Source: Hanleya hanleyi
Taxonomy: Eukaryota > Mollusca > Polyplacophora > Lepidopleurida > Hanleyidae
NCBI GenBank assembly: GCA_036873755.1
Contig: JAVTVY010020316.1
Span: 19,345 to 83,344 of the forward strand
Direction of reading: 5' to 3'
DNA length: 64,000 nt
The position numbers and the translations under genes are program-made. Of the stretch, positions 24,373 to 34,359 are shown one piece after another (within the stretch, counting starts at the first letter, position 1; each line of letters starts with the position of its first letter). The notes below the pieces were generated by a model, which worked only from the letters and a program-made list of their open reading frames with translations, was not told the origin of the DNA and did no database searches.

Positions 24373-25218
24373 GGTGAAGCAGGTCAATGAATGCAGCAAT
24401 GCCCTAAAAATTCCCACTTTTTTACACATACATAGAAATACCCGGATGGCGGCGCGGACGTCACCGAAAAAATACCCCCACCCACATACAACTCACCACA
24501 TACAGTCGCCTCCTCAAGACCCTCATACATACCCAGATGCAGGCGCGGACGTGAAGTACCCGGATGAAGACACGGACGTCAGCGAAATTCTGGGGGGAAA
24601 ACCCCACAGACAGGTCAGTACATGCATTCCTATCATGTTTCCTACCCGTCGGATGAAATGGCCAGGCCGCTTCCCTTTTAAAGCACGCTTGCTGGTGATC
24701 TATTTTTAGCACACTCGGTTCATCTACCTCCAACTCGAGGACCGAGATGTACTGGTGTACGACTGACCCGCATTGCGCGCGCGTGCGCGTGCGCGTGTGG
24801 GTGTGTGTGTCTGTGTATGTGTGTGTGCAGTGGATTTTACATCCGAGACCTTGTCAACATCCGGGTTTCCCAGTGGGTTTTCCCGTTGTTCCTCCATCTT
24901 CCATCCGGGTACTGTGGTTTAACATCCGGGTCCTCATCTTACATCCGAGTTTTTCTATGTTTACTGTCACGTGACCGGCAATGACCTTTAATTGCTGACA
25001 TGAGCTTTAACTTTTAACCTTTTAACCTTTAACATCCGCTTGTAAACACACCCATAGCGGTTCCTCCAGCGTGGATGTGCTGTGATGGAGGGGCTGATAA
25101 AAGTATTGACCTGTAATCTTTGATGTTTTGCTCTTTTTTTGGACTAACCAATCAGAATAGTACGTATCACGGACTACACCCGTAGAGCTACGTATAGGCG
25201 CGTATGTGTGACATGGTC
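24373..25218. other. Element A intergenic region between divergent genes
   Basis: Contains ACCCGGATG..CGCGGACGT phrases, a (GC/GT)n microsatellite at about 24,774-24,830, and several ATCCGGGT phrases. A stretch at about 24,650-24,720 matches the promoter of the intact zinc-finger gene in C (GCCAGGC.G.TTCC.TTTTA). The last 120 bp, with a CCAAT motif (AACCAATCAGAATAG near 25,146), match 36,470-36,585 in element B. No gene seen. Confidence 0.5.
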
Positions 25219-25224
25219 TATAAA
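25219..25224 (+). promoter_or_regulatory. TATA box of small membrane protein gene, element A
   Basis: TATAAA lies 53 nt before the ATG at 25,272, the same spacing as in element B (36,587 to 36,640). A CCAAT motif lies about 70 bp upstream. Confidence 0.65.
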
Positions 25225-25271
25225 ACACGTCCCCCTGGATCCCACACCCCCATTCCTACGGTTGCAGAGCC

Positions 25272-25586
25272 ATGACGGACATCCATCCCTATGCGACTCG
25301 CATTTTACAGCATGAGACCGTGGTTAATTCACTCACGGATTACCGAGCAGTGGTTCGATCCATGTTTGGAGATGGTGAACAACGAGGAGCGACGTCAGAT
25401 CCTGAAGGAGTTCACAGAAGCGGTCCTCGACAGAGTGCACACGATGGAGAGGTGTGCTATCACTGGACTATGACAGCCATCCTTGATGCTCGGACTATGG
25501 ACCACGAGCGCTCACGCTGGAAACAGCGACGGCTCGTTGGCCTAGTAATGGTCTTTGCTCTATTGACCCTGACGCTGTGGCAATGA
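25272..25586 (+). pseudogene. Tail-anchored small protein, element A copy
   Basis: This is the counterpart of 36,640-36,966. The first 33 residues and the C-terminal hydrophobic segment (LVGLVMVFALLTLTLW) match, but the middle is read in a different frame because of two compensating indels. The native middle sequence is still visible in the next frame as ERRQILKEFTEAVLDRVH. The gene is open but probably damaged. Confidence 0.6.
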
Positions 25587-25755
25587 CAGCGACAGAAAAA
25601 AAGAACGGCTCTTCAGAGCATCCACAGAAGCGTGAATGTGCAACCGATATATACGAGGGTCAGTCACAGTGTGCGTCATTCATCGATCGTCATTGGGTCA
25701 ACCATGTTACCGATGGACCTCACCATCAATACGATAGACAGTCATAGGGTCAACC

Positions 25756-27768
25756 ATGTCACCAGTCCTACGAGCCATCCTTCCCCTTAGGGGTCACGTC
25801 CAATCGATCGAGACGGTTTCTCGATTAACGAGTAAAACCGATAAATATATCGTCTCGAAGGATCCCGGTTTATCTCTATCGATTGTTGTCCCGGTTTGCT
25901 CCCGGTTTTCTCTCGAAGCACAAGATCATCTCGATCCCCCTCGAAATAATTCGACTTGCTTCGAAACTGTAATCGAGATGCCTTCAAATGAACGTTTGAA
26001 CCATTCGGAATGCGTATGCTCGTCATAAATGTACTTTTCGGTGGTGAAATTACTCTCGGCGAGTACATATGCATTAAAACACGGATAATATATTACATTA
26101 AACATGAGTCGTTTAATGTTATTTGGTTATTCCGTCTAGAGAACTGTAGTCGCATATATTTGCTACCTGTTATCTTTATATATCTTTATTGAAACAAATA
26201 TTTAATAGAATCTTGACTTGAAAATTGTAGTACCACATTCGTCAGAGATTTTCCAAGTATCCAAATATGCAGTGGCTTTGAAGGACCACAGGAGGGGCTG
26301 GAAATTTGCTGGAAACCGGCTGATAGTAAAATCATATGTGATCGTTAGTCTAAAGCAAGATTGCATTCTGAATTGGGCGATAATTACTTTTATTAAACAT
26401 GTTATTTGGTAAAAGTTTCTCAACATATGTTATCAGCAATAATAATGCAACGCGAGTATATTATCAATCCCGGCAAAAGTATTGTTTCAGTTTTCTTCCT
26501 TTAAAGAAATTAGCCCCTGTTGTTTCAAGCCGAAGATTTTCAGACCGACTGTGGTGTGAATTATTAACACCTCTAGTTCCCATTGTCAGTATTTCCGCAC
26601 ACACTTCCACGCAAGCTTATATATCAGAAAAAAAACTGTGTTGATATAATCTCCTTATTTGCACTATATCACAAGATAGTAATTCTCTGCATTGAATAAC
26701 ACCAAATTATAAAATAAATTATAAACGGAGGTTAATACACCGGTCAAACATTTAACATAATCTTCATTTTGCGGTTGAAACGATCCACGTTGGCTCAAAA
26801 TAATTTAATATAAAAAATAGTTACGGCATGCTCCCATTTCTTTAATATTCAGGTCCTATCCAGTTGTCTCATTTCTTCCGCGTCCGATACTAGCCAGATA
26901 TAAAATCAATTATCGATGTGAGATAAGAACATTCAATCATATATTTATAGATAAATGAAACGTATTCTTTCAATTGGATTCAGGAAAAACAGGATATCAA
27001 TATATCGGATAAATGTTGAATAGCATGAAAAAACATATTAAAAACAATCCGTTGTCGAGATTCTATTTTAGACCAAAATATGCGTATATGACGTGCGCCT
27101 CGAAAATATCATACCCACAAAACACTCTGATCGCCTATTGCATGAAACGGTCAAATTAACGGCAACAAACCACAGACATATAGAAACTGGGACCCCCTTC
27201 GAGATTAGCGATTAATTTAATACCCATCTCGAAAACCGGGACGTTTCGATCGAGATAGAACCGGGAGCAAACCGGGAGATGACGCCAGGGGTCCCGGTTC
27301 TATCCTCCCGGTTTCAGCCGAGAAATTTCTCGATCTATCTCGAAGACATCGAGAAAGTGCCTCGATTAATTGGACTTGACTCCTTACACCCCGGTTGGGG
27401 TTACACGTCTATGAAGATAAAATCACCCTCGTTGAAGACCGTGGTCGCGCGGTGAGACCTCATCGAATACGGTTACGCTACACCGTGACGGCTGGACCAA
27501 ATTTAAACGGGTGTTGAGCGGTGAACTCGACGGAAACCTCATCCACATAGACAACATAGACAATGCCATCTACTTACACCGTGGACCATTCTTCCCACGC
27601 CTGGGCCGTTACCAAGACCCTACGCGAGGCTTCACCCTAGACCCCGATTTGTGGACAGCCGTCGAAAAAGTGGTGCCGATCGTGGACCAGCTGTTTACAC
27701 CGGACGAGCGGTCATCTGTTCAGTTGGAGTGGGCTCGTCCGAACCATCGTACGCGGTGCGGACCCTGA
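25756..27768 (+). pseudogene. PC4-like protein 1, element A, split by a MITE
   Basis: The ATG at 25,756 starts MSPVLRAILPL as in the gene at 37,034. It is cut at 25,789 by a 1.6-kb insertion and resumes at 27,384 with TPRLGLHVYEDKITLVE. A further small deletion removes the GDVCW region and shifts frame; HIDN..IYLHRGPFFPRLGRY and FTLDPDLWTAVEKVV are then recognisable. The end is fused at about 27,738 to the next gene by a large deletion. Confidence 0.7.
25790..27383. mobile_element. PIF/Harbinger-like non-autonomous element (1,594 bp)
   Basis: The segment interrupts a gene that is continuous in element B. It is flanked by the 3-bp direct repeat TTA (25,787-25,789 and 27,384-27,386). The ends are inverted: GGGGTCACGTCCAAT at the left against GGAGTCAAGTCCAAT read inward from the right, followed by ATCGAG and TTTCTCGAT on both sides. 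A TTA/TAA target duplication is characteristic of PIF/Harbinger. The AT-rich interior has no transposase, and both subterminal zones are rich in TCTCGAT/ATCGAGA. Confidence 0.75.
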
Positions 27769-28012
27769 CCTTGTACGCTGTCTGTGCGAGATCGGGTACA
27801 ACCTGTTAAAAGGCAACGTACCACTGATTCCGGCTCAGAAGACCAAGTTGACCAAGCATAAGACAGGTCTCCGAACCCTAGTCCAGAAGCGAGTCTCTCA
27901 AACACAAAAGAAAAAGGTGTTACAGAAAGGCGGCTTTCTCGGGGCCATTCTTAGCACCGTTGGTCGCTTCCGTGCTGGGTCCAGTATTGGGTGGATTCTT
28001 CAGCCGACAATG
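27738..28012 (+). pseudogene. Small conserved Polinton protein, element A copy
   Basis: Translation in the right frame gives VRTIVRGADPD..RCLCEIGYNLL, a basic KKKVLQKGGFLGAIL segment and then a frameshift in the glycine/alanine-rich tail. It is fused at its 5' end to the PC4-like gene by deletion of about 2.9 kb relative to B. The B copy is at 40,364-40,643. Confidence 0.6.
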
Positions 28013-28769
28013 AATCACACGAAAAAAATGGTCCTCGTCGAACCACGGCTCCTTCAAAACCTCCAATCGCCCTACCCTGTCCCACCTACGGTGAAGACCA
28101 TAAACACCCTCGATGAAGAGATGCAACAGATCTTACAAAGACCGGGATTAGGCGACAGTGAGAAAGTACAACGGTACAATGAGAAGCTTCAACGGTACAT
28201 GACATTCATGGACCAATACAAAACCCTTTCTACCCCAGCACCACCACCACCACCACGCGACACACCGCCGACCTCAGCACCGCTCCAACTGCCGCCATTA
28301 CCAGGGGTACCATCCACAGCCTCACACTGGGTCGAAGACGAAGTGCTGAAGAGTGTAACTGCATCGTTCAAGAAACAAGCTGACCTGGTATTACAACGGA
28401 TGAAACAGAATTCTAACATGATTTGGAATGATAATGACTACTGGTACAGAATCAGGTGGTCCACGGTACCCACATGACGGATTTAGTGAATGACCTGATG
28501 CGTCAACGCAGGTGGAACACGGATCCGCGAGGATGGGAGGTCTTTACTCAAGGCTTGAAAGACATGCATATACCACAGGAATTGGTGGGAACCCCCAGCG
28601 CTGGGCCTGGATGCAGCGGACCCAGCAATCGCCGAGTGGCCCACTACCTTCTTGGGAAGCCGAGTGGGAACCGGAGTCACCCCTCAAAACACCACCACGA
28701 CGGGTATCTTCTTTTCACGCCTTTAAAAAAACACCCTTGATCAAGACACCCACATCTCCAGAGCTGTGA
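28010..28769 (+). pseudogene. Proline-rich conserved Polinton protein, element A copy
   Basis: Starts MNHTKKMVLVEPRLLQNLQ like the 40,640 gene and keeps the helical segment and a shorter proline run. Frameshifts near 28,440 and 28,590 break the C-terminal half, whose parts (THMTDLVNDLMRQRR, DPRGWE) continue in other frames. Confidence 0.75.
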
Positions 28770-28832
28770 CACGCAGCCAAGTCACCGCGACGAACACGAC
28801 GCCGGACACAACCGCCCAAGGCCGGAAACACC

Positions 28833-28840
28833 TATTAAAA
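28833..28840 (+). promoter_or_regulatory. TATA-like element before penton gene, element A
   Basis: TATTAAAA lies 39 nt before the ATG at 28,872, with TCAGT initiator-like sequence between them. This is the same layout as 41,482-41,521. Confidence 0.5.
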
Positions 28841-28871
28841 CCAACAGCAGCAGCAGGATAGCTCAGTCGCT

Positions 28872-29592
28872 ATGTTTTACCTCACCCTACCCAGTAACAG
28901 TTCGCTGGATGTGTTTTCTGACAACACCTTGGCCAAGTACGTGACCCAGTTACCGCAACCGTTGCATTTACCTGGACGCTGGGAATGTGGCTTCGTGGAT
29001 AAACAATACCCTTACTCGTGGTACAACGTGCGAGCCAATGAAGTGTAGTGCGAGGTGACCTACGAAGGCAAAGACACCCGACTCACCCTCCCCGAAGGCC
29101 AATACGATACTCCCAAGGGGTTCATGCAGTGGCTGACAAGACTGTTGCATTATAAGACATGCGGGAGGTCACGAATGTTTCAAAACCCATCAAAACCTTT
29201 CCCTTCAAGAATCACGTGGACTTCGATTACAACGCACACAACGACAAGGCACACATCATCCTCACCGCCAACGTGAGTGCCGTACTATCCTATCCTATCC
29301 TACAGCAAATGCTGGGTCTCACTCACTCGACCTACTCGGATGTGGTCGACAACCACATCGTGGGCAATATCAATACACCTCTGTTACGGGTGGTCCCCAT
29401 TAAAAGACGTATGGAGATCAAGTTACCCACAGTTTCACCCACATGCTCCACCTACCCGTACGACAAACCGATATCAACACTATCACGGTGGATATAAGAG
29501 ATGACACGGGACGACCGGTGGCATTAGAACGGGGAAAAGTGGTGCTGACACTTCATTTTCGACAAGCACGTGCTCTCCACTTTGTAAAATGA
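28872..29592 (+). pseudogene. Penton-like minor capsid gene, element A copy
   Basis: Starts MFYLTLPSNSSLDVF and follows the B protein, with an in-frame stop after WYNVRANEV, later frameshifts and an internal deletion near 29,325. The 3' end continues past the point where B stops and ends with TGA at 29,590-29,592, overlapping the ATG of the next gene as ATGA. This shows that the B protein is shortened at its C-terminus. Confidence 0.8.
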
Positions 29593-29996
29593 AGGTGCCT
29601 TACGAGTGCGATGCACACAGTTATATGGACTATTATGCCCAACAGGCCGGAGGTGGCCTTCCGGTCTTTAGTGATGCACGCATGCAACAAGGACATGGGC
29701 AGGGAAACATACCCGGGAGCATCGTCACAACGTTCCTGCCCTTGGTGACCCGTAGGGTGAAAGCAATCGGCAAACAAGCGGTACGCAGTGCACTGCAAGT
29801 CGCCGGTGATGACTTGGGTGGTACGGTACCCAAAGAAGCATTGAAACGGCGGGCCAAAGAAAGAGCAGGAGGCGTCTTGGTGGCCAAAGCACAACGCACC
29901 GTAGGGAATAAAGGACCTGCACCACCGAGACCACGCTCCAGTCGACGACCGACCCAGCGACGACGCACATCGAAGACCCGTGATATTTTTTCTTAA
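29589..29996 (+). CDS. pVI/pX-like minor virion protein, element A copy
   Basis: Intact 135-residue frame. Near the N-terminus is YYAQQAGGG, then GHG.GN with a predicted amphipathic helix (residues about 35-70), and a very basic C-terminus with RRPTQRRRTSKTR. The pattern fits the adenovirus pVI/pX-like membrane-active or core protein of Polintons and adintoviruses, processed in the virion by the element protease. It is the only undamaged structural frame in A. It starts by ATGA overlap with the penton gene and stops 2 nt before the capsid ATG. Confidence 0.6.
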   Translation: MKVPYECDAHSYMDYYAQQAGGGLPVFSDARMQQGHGQGNIPGSIVTTFLPLVTRRVKAIGKQAVRSALQVAGDDLGGTVPKEALKRRAKERAGGVLVAKAQRTVGNKGPAPPRPRSSRRPTQRRRTSKTRDIFS

Positions 29997-29998
29997 AC

Positions 29999-30470
29999 AT
30001 GTCCTTAATCCACGCAGAGTCCTGCTCCTCCACCAACAGTGAATTTGATTTGTGGACCGTCCCGACCACGCAGATCAGTGCCGAACAAAGATTATGGGTG
30101 GAGCATCTCCCGCTCTCCAGCATCAACGAAACAGGACCCATCGAGTTCACCACCAGTAATGCGGATACGGCCTATGTGGATTTAGCTCATACATACTTGT
30201 ATGTGAAAGCCAAGGTCGTCAATGGGGATGGCTCCAGAATCGTCGACCAAGCAACGGTGGGCCAGACGAATCTCTGGCTGCACTCTTTGTTTCAACAGGT
30301 GGATATTTTTCTCAGCGACAAACTCATCGGTGACTCGACCAACATGTACCCGAGACGCTGTTGTCGTATGGACGAGAGGCTAAAAATCTCAGCTGACAAT
30401 CGTTTTATTATACCAGGATACAGCCGAACACGTGGGCGTAGAGAATGACAATGCGGGACATAACAAACGG
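29999..30470 (+). pseudogene. Major capsid protein, element A copy (truncated)
   Basis: Starts MSLIHAESCSSTNSEFDLW and matches the first third of the B capsid, through FQQVDIFLSDKLI. A deletion near 30,350 shifts frame, and the gene stops matching after GHNKRKPFT near 30,475, where it is fused to the protease by loss of about 800 bp relative to B. The second jelly-roll half is gone. Confidence 0.85.
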
Positions 30471-30474
30471 AAGC

Positions 30475-30935
30475 CTTTTACCGCGAGCAGACCAGATAAC
30501 CACCGTGTTGGAGGATGACCCAGAGACACGTATGGTCTTTCAAGGGGTGTTCGCCCGAGATGTTTTCCCATTAGACCGTATGTATCCTGCTTACACGGAC
30601 CCGATGGATCGGCCATTGGGTGGTCGTGTACTTGACAAAACAGCAGGACGAATGCTTTGACCCGTACGGCCTGTCACCCCTCCATCCCGATTTAACAGAC
30701 TTCATGAATCAAGGCACAGAGACGTGATGTTGGAACAGTCAAACGTTTCAAATCCTGACCAGTAGCGTGTGCGGACAATATTGCTTGTTTTACCTGTACC
30801 ATCGATGCCGAGGAAGAACCTTATCTACCATCGTACAGATGTTTGACGAGTACCCCAAGGCCGAGGACCGCGATGTACTCGTATATGACTGGGCCGCCCA
30901 TCATTTCAATGTACAAGCCCCGTTCTGGGCTTAAG
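30475..30935 (+). pseudogene. Adenain-like cysteine protease, element A copy
   Basis: Homology begins at DQITTVLE without its ATG because of the fusion with the capsid gene. The GEHW region holding the catalytic histidine is disrupted by a small deletion near 30,612, a stop follows in ETW near 30,725, and the cysteine region (SVCGQYCLFYLYH) survives downstream. Not functional. Confidence 0.85.
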
Positions 30936-31040
30936 TTCTTTCAATGTACAAGCCCCCTGTTCTGAGCTTAAGTTTTCAAGCCCCCTGTTCTGAGCTTCAG
31001 TTCTTTCAATGTACAAGTCCCCTGTTCTGGGCGTCAGTTG
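30905..31040. repeat. Tandem repeats after the protease, element A
   Basis: About 38-bp units with TTTCAATGTACAAGCCCCC and TGTTCTGGGCTTCAG. The same array follows the protease core in B (44,464-44,612). In A it lies outside the broken gene. Confidence 0.75.
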
Positions 31041-31081
31041 TCACGTGGTTGTTCTCACGTTGTTGCTGTTAGTTATTCTTG

Positions 31082-31087
31082 AATAAA
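31082..31087 (+). terminator. Polyadenylation signal, element A late genes
   Basis: AATAAA downstream of the protease remnant, followed by an A-rich tract. Element B has lost this segment at its junction with the right terminal repeat. Confidence 0.45.
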
Positions 31088-31614
31088 AAACAAAATTAGA
31101 TCTCACAAAAAAAACCCTGTGTTTTCTATATGAGCATAATGCATGAAACTGGCGTTGAACACCGTATTAGCCAATCAGTGGCCTAGAATGGAGCCAAAGG
31201 TAACCCATCCATGTCCAGAAAACATTACCCGGGTGTACAAGAACCCGGATGTAGGCGCGGGCTTAGGCGAAAGCATACTAGTACTCGGATGTAGGCGCAG
31301 ACGTGAGCGAAATTCTACTACCCGTCCATTGGTTCTATTATCTATCGCTCATTGGCTCTTTTTCTCGACCGCTGATTGGTGCAAGTGGAACTTCACATCC
31401 TTCCCAGGTTAATTTACAATCTCCTTTTTGCGTTCAAGCTCTGTATATCGATGCCGCAACATTGTTGCCGAACATTGCCGAAAGGGAGGGAGACCTGTTG
31501 ACCTGGATGTGACCTTTTGACCTTTTGACCCGAAATTCACCCGCGCACTTCCGGATAACCCGCGCGCGCGCGTCCACCCGGATAACCCGCGCACGCTGCG
31601 GCCGGGGCGGGCCG
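31088..31614. other. Element A segment between genes and right TIR
   Basis: Contains ACCCGGATGTAGGCGCG phrases like those at 24.5 kb, and an alternating CG run (about 31,560-31,572). No gene. Confidence 0.4.
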
Positions 31615-32861
31615 TCTAGGAAAAACTCGGATGTTGAAAATCCGGACCCTACGTCTAAGGGAAAATTGGAACTCTTCTGTGTTCAGAGGTAGTTTTTGTA
31701 AAACCGGAAGTGACGTCTGTGCGAACAGCCCACACCGTCCAATCCCAAACACGGACCCGTAGTGGTTGGTCAAACACACTGCCACGCACCCCCAAAATGC
31801 CTGCTTTCTATACTACGGCCAGACTGCGCATGCGCAGACTCTTGAACACGGACGAACCATTAGTACAGTCAGATGCTCCTCCACGAGAGCTTCAAAATAA
31901 GACCTCAGACGACACCATCGGACCACTAGGGGCTCACCTAGACCCCAAAATGTATATTTCCATACCCTTTTCCCACAATTCCTGCTTGCGCATGCGCAGA
32001 ATAACGTCAATGCCACGTCACACCCATTCCCTCGGATGCTCCTTCACCAATGCTTCACATTGATACCTCATACGACTCCATCGGACCACTAGGGGCTCAC
32101 CTAGACCCCAAAATGTATATTTCCATACCCTTTTCCCACAATTCCTGCTTGCGCATGCGCAGAATAACGTCAGTGTCACGTCACACCCATTCCCTCGGAT
32201 GCTCCTTCACGAATGCTTCACATTGATACCTCATACGACTCCATCGGACCAATAGGGGCACACCTAGACCCCAAAACGTCTATTTCCATACTCTTTGTCT
32301 AATGGCCATGCGCAGTATGGCGTCAGGTCCACGTCACACTCATTCACTCGGATGCTCCATCACGAATGGTTTACATTGATACCTCATACGACTCCATCGG
32401 ACCAATAGTGGCCCACCCAGACCCCACAAACGTCTATTTCCATACACTTTGTCTACTGCGCATGCGCAGAATGACGTCAGTTCCACGTCACACCCATCTT
32501 GTCGGATGCCCCTTCGCGAATACTTCACTTTGACACCTCACTCGATCCAATCGGTACACTAGGGACCCCTCTCGCCCCTGAAGATTGCCGGAGAATTTGG
32601 GACCACTTTCTGTCCGCGGAGACAGACCGCAACACCACCAGACCGCATCACCGCGGAGGAATACACACACCCGATTCACGTAGACCGGAAGTGACGTCAT
32701 ACATGACGTCACACTTGCGCAGACCACTCCTGCGCACACCGCCACATGATCGCTACAAAATCGTCATACCTGCGCACAACACTCCCGCGCACACCCACTC
32801 CACAATTCCTGCGCATGCGCAGTGACGAGCCAGTGAGTCGAAATCACGGCTCCCTACTACT
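31615..32861 (-). repeat. Element A right terminal inverted repeat with subrepeats
   Basis: Inverted partner of 22,006-22,945. It is longer because a unit of about 165 bp (CATCGGACCACTAGGGGCTC, AACGTCTATTTCCATAC, TGCGCATGCGCAGAAT, CACGTCACACCCATTC) occurs about five times from 31,900 to 32,560. Each unit has one NRF-1-like palindrome. An ETS-CRE composite, CCGGAAGTGACGTCA, lies at 32,685. Confidence 0.85.
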
Positions 32862-33640
32862 ATCGTGAAACACTCGTGAGGGAGCATCCGACTGGATGAA
32901 TGTGACGTGGAACTGACGACATTCCGCGCATGCGCAGTAAAAACGTGGCATGGAAATGGACGTTTTGGAGTCGAGGTGGACCATTATTGGTCTGAATGGG
33001 TCGTGGGAGGTGTCAAATTCAAGCGCTCCTCCAGGTCGATCAAGTCATGGGAGGATGCATGGAAAATTATGATTGGGGTTGAACATATAAAAAGCGGAAC
33101 ACGGGCCCTTAATGCCCTTAAAATAGAGAAAACCCTTATCAGGTCTAGAGGGGCTAATATCGGTCCCCGACGGTTCGGGGCCTGCCGAGAAAGGTAGGGT
33201 GAGTTGGTGGGTGTATATAAATTGAGGATTGGGGTTGAACATATAAAAAGCGGAACACGGACTACCCCTAAAATATGGAAAACCCCCTATCAACCAGATC
33301 TAGAGGGGCTAATATCACTTCCTGGCGGATCGGGGCCTGATATATAAAATTAGGGTTGGGTTTAAACATATAAAAATCGGAACACGGACTTTACCCCTAA
33401 AATAGGGGAAACTCCTATCAACCAGGCCTACAGGGGCTAATATGGCATCCCGGCGGATCGGGACCCGAGAGAGGCATGTAAAACTAGGATTGGGTTTGAA
33501 CATATAAAAAGCGGAACACGGACTTTACACCATGGAGACCATGGAGAATCATGGATGTTTTGAGGTCCAATAGTGGTAGGAATGGGGCGAAAAAACTCCA
33601 CCTAGGACCAGGGGGATTCCACTTCTCTTGTTGTATGGTC
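32862..33640 (+). mobile_element. Older Polinton D, continued: subterminal repeats
   Basis: Resumes D after A with subterminal-repeat phrases (GAGGGAGCATCCGACTGGAT, CCGCGCATGCGCAG, GGACGTTTTGGAGTCGAGG). From about 33,070 to 33,530 there are four units of 130-156 bp with AACATATAAAAAGCGGAACA and GGGGCTAATAT. Similar phrases occur in B (34.8 kb) and at 63.87-63.95 kb. No coding potential. Confidence 0.65.
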
Positions 33641-33654
33641 ATATCTCCTCCAGT

Positions 33655-34047
33655 ACATCATACCCACGCTGGGGGAGCCGCGGTGGGTATGTTTGCAATT
33701 CTCGTAGGCTCTTGTCCAATCAGAAGCCGTCGTTTGAGAAAGTTCTGTCTTCGCAGATTGCGATGATGAGACCCTTTGGTGAATAGGTCGGCGATTTTCG
33801 AATTGTCCTTCGCCGCACTCATCAGGTCATCGAGCATTACCACGTTGGTCTCCTCGGGATCGAAGTAATACGGTTCGTCTCTGTCGGGAGGAATTCCTGG
33901 GGCGAAACCCACATTGTAAAATCGCGTAGTTTCGTACGCGGGCTGCCATTGGCTATAACACCATACAACGTGTGTCGGAGCTGGGGTTGCCACACCTTCC
34001 TCTAAGAACTTCATCACCCAGGACGTCTTTCCACATCTCGCAGGGCC
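33655..34047 (-). pseudogene. Packaging ATPase fragment of Polinton D
   Basis: On the minus strand the frame runs through a Walker A motif (GPARCGKT near 34,047-34,024), VVWCYSQWQPAYE, a Walker B motif (NVVMLDDLM) and LFTKGSHHRNL, matching the B ATPase but clearly diverged. It then changes to RRLLIGQEPTRIANIPTAAP, which coincides with the conserved 3'-end block. The 5' end is cut at about 34,047 by satellite sequence. Confidence 0.8.
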
Positions 34048-34359
34048 ATCACCTAGATTCCAGTCTAATTAAAGCTTTCCGTCGGTTAACAGAGGATTTG
34101 AGGATTTTAACTTGAAGTTCATTTGCACCATATTTCATGGCCATAGTTCTTAGTCATACCAGTTCTTGTGTGAGAATAGCCTGGTTTGTCAGCATTTTTG
34201 TCAGAGTAATCATTTTGCATTTCAACGTTTTAGGCACCACTTAGTGTATGAAGTTTAAATATAGATTTTGGGGATGAACGATTGAGACGGTGGGGATATG
34301 CATTTTTTCTGGCAACTGCATTGTGAGATATGTGAAGATCCACCTGCATATATGAGCTG
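34048..34359 (+). repeat. Fragment of the 1.2-kb satellite (left flank of B)
   Basis: Matches the unit at 49.5, 53.75 and 54.97 kb from CATCACCTAGATTCCAG to CACCTGCATATATGAGCTG. The match stops exactly where element B begins, so B inserted into this satellite. Confidence 0.85.

Larger units (their letters stand above)
22006..32861 (+). mobile_element. Polinton/Maverick element A (10.9 kb, decayed)
   Basis: Element A starts AGTAGTAGGG and ends CCCTACTACT, with long terminal inverted repeats and a perfect 6-bp target duplication ATCGTG (22,000-22,005 and 32,862-32,867). A 6-bp duplication and AG...CT ends are the Polinton hallmark. Content from left: a minus-strand zinc-finger/PolB-N pseudogene, then plus-strand remnants of a tail-anchored small protein, a PC4-like protein, a small conserved protein, a proline-rich protein, penton, a pVI-like protein, major capsid and protease. 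Compared with B it lacks the integrase and ATPase block. It is non-autonomous and mutated. Confidence 0.92.

Noticed and set aside
24774..24830. Z-DNA or regulatory role for the (GC/GT)n tract
   Set aside because: A simple repeat with nothing else to support a function.
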